Shown here: positions 8,013 to 16,862 of the stretch, piece by piece
Layout of the letters: each line of letters starts with the position of its first letter
Position numbering within the stretch: the stretch's first letter is position 1
From: Acidobacteria bacterium RIFCSPLOWO2_12_FULL_68_19
Lineage (GTDB): Bacteria; Acidobacteriota; Vicinamibacteria; Vicinamibacterales; UBA2999
NCBI GenBank assembly: GCA_001767525.1
Contig: MELF01000010.1
Span: forward strand, 104,235-168,234
Reading direction: 5' to 3'
DNA length: 64,000 bases
Translations under genes and position numbers: made by a program
Notes under the pieces: model-generated
What the model saw: only the letters and a program-made list of their open reading frames with translations
What the model was told of the DNA's origin: nothing
Database searches by the model: none

Positions 8013-8666
8013 ATGGGTGCTCACGCCATTCTTGCCACCGTCGAGGACCGTCCCGGCATGCTGTACGGCATGGCCAAGGTGCTCGCGGATCATCACGCCA
8101 ACATCACCTACGTCGACATCCCCGGCGGCGAGCCGCACACGACGACGTATTTCGAGTTCACTCTCGAGGCGCCCGCGCTCGACGCCGTGCTCGGGGACCT
8201 GCGGAAGGTACCCGGCGTCTCGTCGGTGGTCGAAACGCCGTCGTTCGCCAAGATCTACGGCAAGCGGATCATCGTGATGGGCGGCGGCGCGCAGGTCGGT
8301 CTGGTGGCGCTCGGCGCCATCTCGGAAGCGGATCGCCACAACATCCGGGGCGAGCGGATCTCGGTCGACACCATTCCGCTCGTGGGCGAGCAGGAGCTAG
8401 CCGCCGCCGTCCGCTCCGTCGTCCGCCTGCCGCGGGTGAAGCTGCTCGTCCTGGCCGGCGCGCTCATGGGCGGCGACATCACCGACGCGGTCCACGAGGT
8501 CCGCACGCAGGGGCTCTACGTCATCTCGCTGAACATGGCCGGCAGCGTCCCCGACGCGGCGGATCTGGTCGTGAGCGATCCGGTGCAGGCGGGCGTGATG
8601 GCCGTCATGGCGATCGCCGATACCGCCAAGTTCGACCTGATGCGGCAGCTCAAGAAGCGCTACTGA
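8013..8666 (+). CDS. ACT domain protein of DUF5612 type
   Basis: A 217-residue soluble protein. The first 70 or so residues form an ACT fold (ILATVEDRPGMLYGMAKVLADHHANITYVDI), a small-molecule-binding regulatory module. The remainder (from KRIIVMGGGAQVGLVALGAISEADRHN) has a glycine-rich nucleotide-binding-like start and ends in a conserved-looking segment, LVVSDPVQAGVMAVMAIADTA. The arrangement matches what I recall of DUF5612 proteins, best known from methanogens. Molecular function is unknown. It stands alone between the molybdenum enzyme and the receptor gene, with repeats on both sides. Confidence 0.75.
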   Translation: MGAHAILATVEDRPGMLYGMAKVLADHHANITYVDIPGGEPHTTTYFEFTLEAPALDAVLGDLRKVPGVSSVVETPSFAKIYGKRIIVMGGGAQVGLVALGAISEADRHNIRGERISVDTIPLVGEQELAAAVRSVVRLPRVKLLVLAGALMGGDITDAVHEVRTQGLYVISLNMAGSVPDAADLVVSDPVQAGVMAVMAIADTAKFDLMRQLKKRY

Positions 8667-8676
8667 AACCGTCGTT

Positions 8677-8743
8677 CACGCTTCTTGGTTCTCGCTTCTC
8701 GGTTCGTGTTCGGGGTTCGTGTTCGGGGTTCGGTGCCAAGAAG
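8677..8743 (+). terminator. Hairpin with a repeat-filled loop after the ACT-domain gene
   Basis: CACGCTTCTTGG (8677-8688) pairs with CCAAGAAGTGTG (8736-8747) with one wobble position; the core of 8 bp is perfect. The loop holds two exact 13-bp copies of TTCGTGTTCGGGG (8703-8728) plus a partial one. It lies 10 nt after the stop codon, so termination is plausible, but no U-tract follows. Confidence 0.5.
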
Positions 8744-8747
8744 TGTG

Positions 8748-9146
8748 AACCTCTCCTGCTTGTGATCTCTACGCTGTATTCGTTAACTCATTGATATAAG
8801 CCATCTTAGGGCTTACAGCCGCATCTGGGACTGATGACGGCTTCGAGTTCCGCCGAGAAACTCCGTCGGTGGCGAGACGACCGTCCGGCGGGAGAGCGTG
8901 TTCCCTAATCCATGATTTTGGGCCGGAACGTCGGTCTCCATGGATTATTTGCTCGTCCCGTCAGGGGTCTATTTCTGTAAGTAATTGATATTACAGTCCT
9001 TACGTGCCAGGAGGCACTTGGTACGCATCTTCCGTAAGGCCCGGGGAACAGCGAAAGCGGTCAACGTCCGCTTCTTGTCAAGGAGACGCATCCTCCCTAT
9101 GGCCGCCAAGGCTTCGATTTCCCTCTTCTCCAAGGAGAACAGTCCC
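8748..9146 (+). promoter_or_regulatory. Structured, AT-richer leader of the Oar-like receptor gene
   Basis: This 400-nt gene-free stretch holds several perfect inverted repeats. TAAGCC/GGCTTA is at 8797-8802 and 8810-8815. TAATCCATG/CATGGATTA is at 8906-8914 and 8939-8947. GTAAT-TGAT-ATTAC is at 8981-8994. CCTTACG/CGTAAGG (8998-9004 and 9033-9039) encloses GTGCC-AGGA-GGCAC (9004-9017). A GG-N10-GC spacing (9013-9026) weakly resembles a sigma-54 site. The region is likely a promoter with an operator or structured 5' UTR. The element AAGGAG at 9132-9137 serves the downstream start. Confidence 0.5.
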
Positions 9147-12100
9147 ATGTACGCACGCATCAGTGCGTTTCTCGTGGCATTCGCGATCGCCGTGGCCGGC
9201 ATCGCGACCGCCCAGGAACGTTTTGGAACGCTCCGCGGGACGGTGACCGACCAACAGGGTCAGCCCGTTCCCGGCGTCAGCGTCACGATTACCAATACGG
9301 TGACCGGAGAGCCCCGCACCTATGTCACCGACACGGACGGCCAGTACGTGGCGCCCGACCTGAATCCGGGGCGCTACACCGTGGCGTTCGAATTGACTGG
9401 CTTCGCCCGGGTCGAGCGACCCGACGTCAGCGTGCTGCTCGGCCGCGCGTTCGAGGTCGACGCGCAGATGCGCATCGGACAGGTGACCGAAACCGTGCAG
9501 GTCACCGCGCAGGCCACGCCGCTCGTCGACGTGCGCAGCACGCTCGTCGGGCACAACGTGACGGCGGAAGAGTTCGATCGCCTGCCGAAGAGCCGTTCGT
9601 TCCAGTCGATCGCCCTGACGGCGCCGTCGGTGAATGCCGGCGAGGTCGAAGGCGGATTCCAGGTCAACGGCGCGAGCGGCGCCGAGAACGCGTTCACGGT
9701 CGACGGCATCGTCACCAACAGCCTCATCAACGGACAGTCGCGCCAGAACACGGTGTTCGAGTACCTGCAGGAAGTGCAGGTCAAGACCACCGGCATCTCG
9801 GCGGAATACGGCGGCGCGCTCGGGGGCGTCATGAGCGCGGTGACCAAGAGCGGTGGCAACGTCTTCCGCGGCGAGGGCCACTACTACTATTCGGGAAGCC
9901 CCTTGTTCGCGAGGCCCGTGAAGCGTCTCGTCCTCGACCCGATCGGGGATCGCACGGCCTTCTACGTGCAGGACGAAGAGTGTCAATGCGCCGTGAACGA
10001 ATTCGGCGGTTCACTCGGCGGACCGATCGTCCGCGATCGCCTGTTCTTCTTCGGCGCGTATTCACCGAACAACGAGCGGCGGACCCAGCCGTACCGCTTC
10101 ACGGACGGCTCGACCGACATGTCGCGTGACATCTGGAGACAGCAGGCCTTCGGCAAGCTGACCTATGCCATGCGCCGTGGGTCCGCGAGCTGGTCGGCGC
10201 TCTGGACACCGACCAAGGCAGACGGAACGCTGGCGGCGTACAACGGCGCCACCGCCAATGCCTACATCGGCCCCCAAGCGTCACTGGCCATCAACAACGC
10301 CCGCGGATACGACATCAACCAGGTCAACACGAGCGGAACGCTCGACCTGTCGCTCACCAACAGCTCGTTCTTCAGTTTCCGGGGTGGCTACTTCCACGAC
10401 CGGTTCAGCGATACGGGCATCCCGCGCACCACGTCGTTCACGTATCAGACGCCGACGACGCCGCTCAATGCGATCCTTCCGGCGTCGGTCCGCGGCGGCA
10501 TCGGCACATCGAACACTCCGCGCGCGCAGATCACCGAGTTCGACACCACGAAGCGGTCCACCGTCAACGTGGACTACAACCATGCGTTCAACGGCGGCGG
10601 TCTGCACACGTTGAAGGGCGGCTGGGGCTTCCAGCACACCGTGAACGACATCAACTCGTTCTATCCGGGCGGCTACGTGTTCGTCTTCTGGGACCGCGCA
10701 TTCACCTTCGGCGGCCAGAACCGGGGCCGCGGCACGTACGGGTACTACGAGGTCAACGACCGCCGGATCACCAACAGAGCGGGGAGCAACATCAACTCCC
10801 TGTACGTCCAGGATCAGTGGACGGTCAACGACCGCCTGACGTTGAACCTCGGCCTCCGCACGGAGGACGAGCGAGTCCCGACCTTCCGTCCGGAGATCCT
10901 GAAGGACGCCATCGTGTTCAACTTCAAGGACAAGATGGCGCCGCGCCTCGGCGCCGCCTACGACGTGTGGGGCGACGGCCGGATGAAGCTGTACGGGAGC
11001 TGGGGCCTCTATTACGACTGGACGAAGTACGAGCTGCCGCGCGGCTCGTTCGGCGCCGAGACGTGGTGCATCTACTACCGCGGCCTCGACACGCTGGACC
11101 TCGGGAGCCTCAGCCTGAGCAACCGCCCGGGCGCGGATTTGTGGGTGTCTCAGGGGAACTGCCGCGACCGGCGCGTGCCGTCGTTCCAGGACGAGATCGA
11201 CCCGGAGCTGGAACCGATGCGGCAGGCCAGCACGAGCGTGGGCGCCGAGTACCAGTTCTTCGGCAACAGCGTCCTGACGGTGCACTACGTGCACAACGAC
11301 CTGCTCGAAACCATCGAAGACGTCGGCTTCCTGAACGCGCAGGGCGACGAGGGGTATCTCATCAGCAACCCCGGCAAGCGCCAGGCGGCGCGGCAGTTCC
11401 CGACGGGCGCCACGCCGCTCGGCCAGGCGATTCCACGGCCCGAGCGGACCTATGACGCGCTGGAGGTCGGCTGGAACCGCCGATTCTCGAACAACTGGTT
11501 CCTCAGCGCCAACTACACGCTGAGCCGGCTGTACGGGAACTACGCGGGCCTCGCCTCGTCGGACGAGGTGACGGCGCCGACCTCAGGTGTCAGCTCGGCG
11601 ACGGCGCAGCAGCAGTCGGGGAGCATCGCGCGTCCCGGCGGCAACGTCAACCGGGCGTGGGACCTCGACGAGCTCCTCTACGACTCGCACGGCACGCTGG
11701 ACGTCCGCGGCCGGCTCGCGACCGACCGTCCGCATGTCGTGAAGGTGTACGGGGCCTATGACTTCCCGTTCGGCACCCAGGTGGGTGCGTTCTTCTACGG
11801 CGGCAGCGGGACCCCGATATCGACGTACATGACCAGCGTCCATGGGGCCGACGTCTTCGTCGAGGGGCGCGGCAACTTCTACGATCGTCAGTCGGGTCGT
11901 ATCCTCCGCGACTATCGAACACCGGTGCTGACCAAGACCGACCTGCTGGTGGCCCATACGATGAATCTGCAGGGCGCCCGCCGGCTTCGGTTCGAGTTGA
12001 ACGTGCTGAACGTCTTCAATCAGAAGACGGCCCGGTACATCATCCAGCACCTGAATCGCGGCGTCGGGGTCGACCGCGGATCGTCGCTCGCCGATCTGAC

Positions 12101-12248
12101 CAATACCAACCTGCTCAACGGGTACGACTACAACAGGCTGATCCTCGCCTCGCCGGACGGCACCGCCGCGTACGAGCCGCGGTACGGAATGGAAGACATC
12201 TTCCAGGACGGCACCCGCGGGCAGATCCTCATCAAGTTCGAGTTCTAG
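9147..12248 (+). CDS. Oar-like TonB-dependent receptor with carboxypeptidase-regulatory N-domain
   Basis: About 1033 residues. The chosen start gives a signal peptide (MYARISAFLVAFAIAVAGIATAQ) and has AAGGAG 9 nt upstream; an in-frame start farther upstream would hide the signal. Residues about 27-110 are a carboxypeptidase-regulatory-like fold (GTLRGTVTDQQGQPVPGVSV). A plug domain follows (NVTAEEFDRLPKSRSFQSIA, EYGGALGGVMSAVTKSGG), then a long beta-barrel rich in aromatic strands ending in KFEF, as expected for outer-membrane insertion. Such receptors are expanded in Acidobacteriota and take up large organic ligands; the ligand here is unknown. No TonB/ExbBD is adjacent. Confidence 0.92.
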   Translation: MYARISAFLVAFAIAVAGIATAQERFGTLRGTVTDQQGQPVPGVSVTITNTVTGEPRTYVTDTDGQYVAPDLNPGRYTVAFELTGFARVERPDVSVLLGRAFEVDAQMRIGQVTETVQVTAQATPLVDVRSTLVGHNVTAEEFDRLPKSRSFQSIALTAPSVNAGEVEGGFQVNGASGAENAFTVDGIVTNSLINGQSRQNTVFEYLQEVQVKTTGISAEYGGALGGVMSAVTKSGGNVFRGEGHYYYSGSPLFARPVKRLVLDPIGDRTAFYVQDEECQCAVNEFGGSLGGPIVRDRLFFFGAYSPNNERRTQPYRFTDGSTDMSRDIWRQQAFGKLTYAMRRGSASWSALWTPTKADGTLAAYNGATANAYIGPQASLAINNARGYDINQVNTSGTLDLSLTNSSFFSFRGGYFHDRFSDTGIPRTTSFTYQTPTTPLNAILPASVRGGIGTSNTPRAQITEFDTTKRSTVNVDYNHAFNGGGLHTLKGGWGFQHTVNDINSFYPGGYVFVFWDRAFTFGGQNRGRGTYGYYEVNDRRITNRAGSNINSLYVQDQWTVNDRLTLNLGLRTEDERVPTFRPEILKDAIVFNFKDKMAPRLGAAYDVWGDGRMKLYGSWGLYYDWTKYELPRGSFGAETWCIYYRGLDTLDLGSLSLSNRPGADLWVSQGNCRDRRVPSFQDEIDPELEPMRQASTSVGAEYQFFGNSVLTVHYVHNDLLETIEDVGFLNAQGDEGYLISNPGKRQAARQFPTGATPLGQAIPRPERTYDALEVGWNRRFSNNWFLSANYTLSRLYGNYAGLASSDEVTAPTSGVSSATAQQQSGSIARPGGNVNRAWDLDELLYDSHGTLDVRGRLATDRPHVVKVYGAYDFPFGTQVGAFFYGGSGTPISTYMTSVHGADVFVEGRGNFYDRQSGRILRDYRTPVLTKTDLLVAHTMNLQGARRLRFELNVLNVFNQKTARYIIQHLNRGVGVDRGSSLADLTNTNLLNGYDYNRLILASPDGTAAYEPRYGMEDIFQDGTRGQILIKFEF

Positions 12249-12274
12249 TCCCGGCTCGGACGCGGCACCACTGG

Positions 12275-12296
12275 AGGGGAGCTTCGGCTCCCCTCT
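12275..12296 (+). terminator. UUCG-tetraloop terminator after the receptor gene
   Basis: A perfect 9-bp stem GAGGGGAGC/GCTCCCCTC closed by a TTCG tetraloop lies 27 nt after the receptor stop and is followed by the pyrimidine-rich TTCTCCTCG. It is a strong rho-independent terminator candidate and could also serve the convergent aldehyde dehydrogenase gene. Confidence 0.8.
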
Positions 12297-12376
12297 TCTC
12301 CTCGCTCCCGCCTGCTCTTCCCGCACGTCGCGACGACCCCTGGAGGAGAAGCCACGCACGCCCGCGCGTCTGCCTG

Positions 12377-13861
12377 TTAGAGGTTGTCCGTGTCGATCTG
12401 CGCCCGCTGCAGGCGGCCGCTGAAATCGACGTAGATCGACTTCCACTCGGAGAAGACGTCGAGCGCGGCCGTGCCCGCCTCGCGGTGGCCGTTGCCGGTC
12501 GCCTTCGTCCCGCCGAACGGCAGGTGCACCTCGGCGCCGATCGTCGGCGCGTTCACGTAGAAGATGCCGGTGTACATGTCGCGCATCGCCGTGAACGCCC
12601 GGTTGACGTCGCGCGTGTAGATCGACGCCGACAGCCCGTAGGTCACGCCGTTGCCGATGGCGACCGCCTCGTCGAGCGATCGGCATCGCATGAGCGACAC
12701 GACGGGGCCGAAGATCTCCTCCTGGGCGATGCGCATCGCCGGCTGCACGTCGCCGAAGATCGTCGGTTCGTGGAAGAAGCCGCCCGCCGACGCGCCGTCG
12801 TACAGCCGGCGGCCGCCGGTCAGCAGCCGCGCGCCCTCCTGCCGTCCGATCTCGACGTACCGGCTGACGGTCGCCACCTGGGCGTCGCTCACAGAAGGGC
12901 CCATCTGCACGTCCGGGTCGAGCCCGTTGCCGACCCGCAGCCCGCGGGCGCGCGCCACGAACGCCTCGACGAAGTCGTCGTACACCTGCTCGTGAACGAC
13001 GACGCGGCTGGCGGCGGTGCAGCGCTGCCCGGTCGTGCCGAATCCACCCCAGAGGCAGCCGTCGACCGCGAGATCGAGCTGGGCATCGTCCATGATCAGG
13101 ATGACGTTCTTGCCGCCCATCTCGAGGTGGACCTTCTTGAAGGCGGACGCGGCCTTCTGGCCGACGAGCCGGCCCACCGCGGTGGATCCGGTGAAGGAGA
13201 CGACCGACACGTCCGGGTGCGTGGTGAACGAGGTGCCGACGTCGGCGCCGCCGGTGACGAGATTGACCACGCCGGGCGGAACGCCGGCTTCCTCGAGCAC
13301 CCTGACGAAGTTCACCGCCGACAAAGGCGTGAGCGTCGCCGGCTTGAAGACGACCGTGTTGCCGCACACCAGTGCGGGAACGATCTTCCACGACGGGATC
13401 GCCATTGGAAAGTTCCACGGCGTGATCACCGCGCAGACGCCGACGGGCTGCCGGATGGACATGGCGAACTTGTTCCGCAGCTCCGACGGCACCGTCTGGC
13501 CGTACAGCCGCCGCCCCTCGCCCGCCATGAAGTACGTCATGTCGATGGCTTCCTGGACGTCGCCCCGGGCTTCTTCGAGGACCTTCCCCATCTCGCGCGT
13601 CATGTCGCGGGCGAACTGCTCCTTGCTCGCCGCGATGAGCGCGGCGGCGCGAAACAGGATCTCGGCCCGCTTGGGCGCGGGCACGAGCCGCCAGGACGGG
13701 TACGCCCGCGCCGCGGCCGTAACGGCGTCGGCCGCGTCCTCCGGCGTCGACTCCTGGAAGACCCCGATGAGATCCGCCTGGTCGGCGGGATTGCGATTCT
13801 CGAACACCGCGCCGCCGCGCGAAGGCACCCAACGGCCGTCTATGTAGTTGCTGAATGTCAT
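12377..13861 (-). CDS. Aldehyde dehydrogenase family protein
   Basis: A 494-residue NAD(P)-dependent dehydrogenase. Catalytic Cys281 lies in [13 protein letters not shown] and general-base Glu247 in VHLEMGGKN. The cofactor motif [12 protein letters not shown] and the conserved [15 protein letters not shown] are intact. The length suits a standalone class-3-fold ALDH. The sequence looks closest to semialdehyde dehydrogenases of the alpha-ketoglutarate-semialdehyde type, but the substrate is uncertain. I start it at [11 protein letters not shown]; a longer frame to 14071 adds an atypical Arg/Pro-rich tail and overlaps the divergent promoter region. It is transcribed convergently with the receptor gene and divergently from the receiver-like gene. 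Confidence 0.92.
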   Translation of the reverse strand: MTFSNYIDGRWVPSRGGAVFENRNPADQADLIGVFQESTPEDAADAVTAAARAYPSWRLVPAPKRAEILFRAAALIAASKEQFARDMTREMGKVLEEARGDVQEAIDMTYFMAGEGRRLYGQTVPSELRNKFAMSIRQPVGVCAVITPWNFPMAIPSWKIVPALVCGNTVVFKPATLTPLSAVNFVRVLEEAGVPPGVVNLVTGGADVGTSFTTHPDVSVVSFTGSTAVGRLVGQKAASAFKKVHLEMGGKNVILIMDDAQLDLAVDGCLWGGFGTTGQRCTAASRVVVHEQVYDDFVEAFVARARGLRVGNGLDPDVQMGPSVSDAQVATVSRYVEIGRQEGARLLTGGRRLYDGASAGGFFHEPTIFGDVQPAMRIAQEEIFGPVVSLMRCRSLDEAVAIGNGVTYGLSASIYTRDVNRAFTAMRDMYTGIFYVNAPTIGAEVHLPFGGTKATGNGHREAGTAALDVFSEWKSIYVDFSGRLQRAQIDTDNL

Positions 13862-14064
13862 GGGTGATATTCTCCACCGCGCCCATCGACGAACGTGGCG
13901 GCACGCCGCCGGTATCTGGCGAAATGACAAGGGGTTATCGGTCGGTTGGCCCCACCAGAACCTGTGAGCGGTACTCAACCGAACCACGACGACAGCCCAT
14001 ACAAACCGGCACGTCGAGTGTGGCACGGATCCTGAATCCACTCCGGTCGGAAAGGCGGGATCAG

Positions 14065-14451
14065 GTGGCACACACAGCCCACGTGGCAGCGCCGGTGCAA
14101 AAGGTGGTTGTCGTCAACGGCAACGCCGAGGTGCTCGGCATGCTCGAAGCGGTGCTCGACGCCGGTCGCTATGACATGGTCTTCGTGGAGTCGAGCGATC
14201 ACGCCTATGCACAGATTCGCAAGGTGCGTCCGCACCTCGTGATTGTCTGCGCCAACATCGCAGAGCCGGGGGCGTTCCTGCTGTTGACGATGCTCAAGCT
14301 CGATCCCGAGACGCGCGACATCCCGGTACTCACTCACACCCGCACCTTCGAGCGCAACGGACACCAGGGCGCCGGCGTGGTGGCGCAGCCCGCGGAGGAC
14401 GAGGAGGACCTGCTCCCAGGTCGCCCCGCCCCCGCGCTCCGCATGAACTAG
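14065..14451 (+). CDS. Degenerate response-regulator receiver-like protein
   Basis: A 128-residue single-domain protein from a GTG ([17 protein letters not shown]) with GGAAAGGCGGG upstream. The alternating beta-alpha pattern follows a receiver ([41 protein letters not shown]). However, the acidic pocket is replaced by NGN and the phospho-acceptor aspartate by VIVCANI, so it should not be phosphorylated in the normal way. It may act as a protein-interaction module. The C-terminal tail is acidic and proline-rich. The next gene encodes a PilZ protein, so the pair may act in c-di-GMP-linked signalling. Longer in-frame starts exist but add low-complexity sequence. Confidence 0.72.
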   Translation: MAHTAHVAAPVQKVVVVNGNAEVLGMLEAVLDAGRYDMVFVESSDHAYAQIRKVRPHLVIVCANIAEPGAFLLLTMLKLDPETRDIPVLTHTRTFERNGHQGAGVVAQPAEDEEDLLPGRPAPALRMN

Positions 14452-14550
14452 CAGGCAGCAGGCGATGGGCGGGCGACGGTGGATCGCATACACTGCGTAC
14501 GATCTTCGGCCGTGCCGCCGATGGCCGGCTGGTCACTGCCCCTGCCTACT

Positions 14551-14892
14551 ATGAGCGACAAGCGGCAGGCCGAGCGCGTGCCGATGCTCGGCGAGTTGTA
14601 CGGCGAAGTCATGGTGTTCCAGCCGATGCTGGTACGCGACATCAGCCGTGGCGGCGTCACGGTCGAAACCCGGTTTCCCCTTCAAATCGACTCGCTGCAC
14701 GACGTGCGGCTGACGCTCGGCGACAGGTCGGTGATTCTCAAGGGACGCGTGGTCCACTCGCACATCAGCGACGTCGACCAGGATATCGTCGTCTATCGGA
14801 CCGGCCTCGAGTTCGTCGAGCCGTCCTCCGCCGTGATCGGCGCCGTCGTCGAGTTCATCGAGAGCGTGAAAGCACACCGGAGCGGCATGTAG
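14551..14892 (+). CDS. PilZ domain protein
   Basis: A 113-residue protein starting MSDKRQAERVPM. It shows a PilZ layout: an N-terminal basic motif (RQAERVP), the segment DISRGGVTVET matching the DxSxxG-type c-di-GMP contact, and a late hydrophobic strand ending GLEFVE. The canonical RxxxR is approximate, so ligand binding is likely but not certain. An upstream in-frame ATG at 14479 is possible but adds an atypical stretch. It follows the degenerate receiver gene after about 100 nt on the same strand. Confidence 0.82.
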   Translation: MSDKRQAERVPMLGELYGEVMVFQPMLVRDISRGGVTVETRFPLQIDSLHDVRLTLGDRSVILKGRVVHSHISDVDQDIVVYRTGLEFVEPSSAVIGAVVEFIESVKAHRSGM

Positions 14893-14898
14893 CCTGCC

Positions 14899-14918
14899 CG
14901 GAGGTCTGACGGCCTCCG
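14899..14918. terminator. Short hairpin between convergent PilZ and GGCT genes
   Basis: CGGAGG (14899-14904) and CCTCCG (14913-14918) form a perfect 6-bp stem with an 8-nt loop, followed by CTTCCTTACC. It lies between two convergent 3' ends and could terminate both. Confidence 0.5.
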
Positions 14919-14923
14919 CTTCC

Positions 14924-15325
14924 TTACCTGGACTGCAGGTACTGCAGATAGTCGCCGGACAGGATCCGCGCAGCTCGCCCGAGCGGCGCGTTGTAGAAAT
15001 ACGCCCACGCGTCAACGACCGGACCGCCCTCGAGCGTTACCGGCGTGAGCTCGCGCGTATAGAGGCTGCTCTCCGGCTCGCCGCTCCGGCACCCTTCGAA
15101 CTCGTCGAGCGCCGGCAGCACGATGGCGGGATGGGCCATCCGGTAGATCTCGCCCCGTACACGGGCGTCGGAGGCGGGCACCGCCGCCGGATAGATGCCG
15201 AGGTCGAAGAGTGCGGCCGCGATAGTGCCGCGCCCGAGATAATCCAGGTGCTGATCCACCCGGAGCTGTCCCGTCCGGTGGAACGGAGTCATCAACGTCC
15301 CGTAGAAGAATACGAGGTCGACCAT
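14924..15325 (-). CDS. Gamma-glutamylcyclotransferase-like (AIG2/GGCT) protein
   Basis: A 133-residue protein with the family's N-terminal motif FFYGTLM and the later acidic LPALDEFEGC. In the GGCT fold the YGTL loop binds the substrate and a conserved glutamate, here probably in LDEFEG, catalyses cyclisation of gamma-glutamyl amines to 5-oxoproline. Many bacterial members are uncharacterised and some belong to the AIG2-like branch. It is transcribed leftward and may be the last gene of the operon that starts at deoA. An 84-nt gap separates it from the HD gene, so independent expression is possible. Confidence 0.85.
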   Translation of the reverse strand: MVDLVFFYGTLMTPFHRTGQLRVDQHLDYLGRGTIAAALFDLGIYPAAVPASDARVRGEIYRMAHPAIVLPALDEFEGCRSGEPESSLYTRELTPVTLEGGPVVDAWAYFYNAPLGRAARILSGDYLQYLQSR

Positions 15326-15409
15326 GCCTCGGAGAGGGGTGGTTTGTAGGCACTTACGCCCCCACCCGGGCTGGCGTTTACGCGCGGGCGCAGGATGGCC
15401 TGGGGCGCC

Positions 15410-15985
15410 TCACAGCGTGCCGCGGAGACCCAGGGCGTCGGCGCGGTCACGCATGAAGGCGATGACGTGTCCGACGTGCTCGTCGAGCGTCAGACCGAGT
15501 TCCTCGGCGCCGCGACGCAGGTCGTCTCGCGAGACGGCCCGCGCAAAGGCTTTGTCCTTCATGCGCTTGAGGACCGAGGAGGCCTCGAGATCGAGGATGC
15601 TCCTGGTCGGCCGGACCAGCGCGGCCGCTGTCACGAACCCGGCCATTTCGTCGCAGGCATACAGCGTTCGTTCGAGCTCGGTCTCCCGCGGCACGCCGCT
15701 GTAGTCGGCGTGTGACAGGATGGCGCGCGTCACCCACTCGGGATATCCGCGACGCCGCAGCTCCTCGCAGCCACGGAACGGATGATCCGCCGACGTCTGA
15801 TAGCGCTCGTAGTCGAAGTCGTGGAGCAGCGCGACCACCCCCCACGCCTCCTCGTCTTCGCCGAACACGCGGGCGTAGCCGCGGACGGCGGCTTCGACCG
15901 CGAGGGCGTGCTTGCGGAGACTCTCGCTCCTGGTCCACTCCGTCAGGAGCTGCCAGGCGGCGTCTCGAGAGACGATGTCGTTCAC
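15410..15985 (-). CDS. HD-domain metal-dependent phosphohydrolase
   Basis: A 191-residue protein with HD-superfamily metal ligands: an upstream His in LRKHALAVEAAVRGYA, the HD pair in ALLHDFDYERY, and His in ILSHADYSG followed by ACDEMAGFVTAAALVRP. The type is common next to nucleotide and HAD-family genes. The substrate is unknown; nucleotides or nucleosides fit the operon context. Its start overlaps the Nudix stop by 4 bp, so the two are translated together. Confidence 0.87.
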   Translation of the reverse strand: MNDIVSRDAAWQLLTEWTRSESLRKHALAVEAAVRGYARVFGEDEEAWGVVALLHDFDYERYQTSADHPFRGCEELRRRGYPEWVTRAILSHADYSGVPRETELERTLYACDEMAGFVTAAALVRPTRSILDLEASSVLKRMKDKAFARAVSRDDLRRGAEELGLTLDEHVGHVIAFMRDRADALGLRGTL

Positions 15986-16449
15986 CGGACCACCCGCGGC
16001 GCCTCGCGCGCCAGTTCGAGCGCGCGGTCGATGACCGCGCGAGCCTTCGTCGTCAGGTCGTACGGGTCCAGTTCGGTGGGGCGCACGAAGACGGCGGCGT
16101 CGACATCCGACCCTGGACCGAGCTCGCCGCCGACGGGCCAGCAGAGATAATCCACGAGCACGAAGTGATAGCGCACGCGCCGCGTCTCGTCCAGGAGAAT
16201 GCGATCGAACACCTCGATCACGGGACCGACTTCCACCTCGAGCCCGGTTTCCTCGAGCATCTCGCGCCGAACGCCCGACTCGAGCGTCTCTCCGAGCTCG
16301 AGCGCTCCGCCGGGCAGGCTCCAGCGTCCGGCCAGCGGTTCGTACCGGCGCCGGACGACGAGCACGCCGCCGCCGCTGACGATGACGGCGCCGACGCCGA
16401 CGATCGGCCGTTCAGGATACTCCCGCCTGTCGGGTCGCACCTCGTCCAC
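15982..16449 (-). CDS. Nudix hydrolase
   Basis: A 155-residue protein with a full Nudix box (GALELGETLESGVRREMLEE, then TGLEVEVG) that binds Mg and cleaves nucleoside-diphosphate-linked substrates. I start it at a GTG (MDEVRPDRREYPERP) that overlaps the yjbQ stop as TAGTG, with GGGGAG just upstream. A longer frame to 16701 would run inside yjbQ and is rejected. Within this salvage operon it may clean up nucleotide derivatives, but the sequence does not give the substrate. Confidence 0.88.
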   Translation of the reverse strand: MDEVRPDRREYPERPIVGVGAVIVSGGGVLVVRRRYEPLAGRWSLPGGALELGETLESGVRREMLEETGLEVEVGPVIEVFDRILLDETRRVRYHFVLVDYLCWPVGGELGPGSDVDAAVFVRPTELDPYDLTTKARAVIDRALELAREAPRVVR

Positions 16450-16862
16450 TACTCCCCAATGACCTTCACGACGACCCGCTTGCGGCGCTGACCGTCGAAC
16501 TCGGCGTAGAAGACCTGCTCCCACGGCCCGAGGTCGAGCCTCCCGTTCGTGATCGGCAGGATCACCTGATGCCCCATCAGCGTGCGTTTGAGGTGGGCGT
16601 CGGCATTGTCCTCGCCGGTCTGGTGGTGGCGGTAGTCGCGTCCCGCGGGGGCGAGTGTCTCCAGCCACGTCTCGAAATCGTGGATCAGTCCGTCCTCCCA
16701 ATCGTTCACGTATACGGCGGCCGTGATGTGCATCGGCGACACGAGGACCAGGCCTTCGGCCACGCCGCTTCGGCGGACGGCGTCGGCCACTTCATCGGTG
16801 ATGCGGATGAACTCCCGCCGCTCCTTCGTCTCGAACCAGAGGTACTCGGTGAGCGCCTTCAT
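16449..16862 (-). CDS. yjbQ: YjbQ/UPF0047 family protein
   Basis: A 137-residue small protein. Family hallmarks are [21 protein letters not shown], a histidine-rich [23 protein letters not shown] and a terminal [14 protein letters not shown]. The E. coli homologue has weak thiamine-phosphate synthase activity; the true role is unsettled. The start overlaps the tsaD stop by 4 bp, and the stop overlaps the Nudix GTG by one base, so it is tightly embedded in the operon. Confidence 0.92.
   Translation of the reverse strand: MKALTEYLWFETKERREFIRITDEVADAVRRSGVAEGLVLVSPMHITAAVYVNDWEDGLIHDFETWLETLAPAGRDYRHHQTGEDNADAHLKRTLMGHQVILPITNGRLDLGPWEQVFYAEFDGQRRKRVVVKVIGE

Noticed and set aside
16450-16701. 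Long version of the Nudix gene
   Set aside because: The extra 84 codons are an out-of-frame reading of yjbQ; a GTG at the TAGTG junction with GGGGAG is the natural start.
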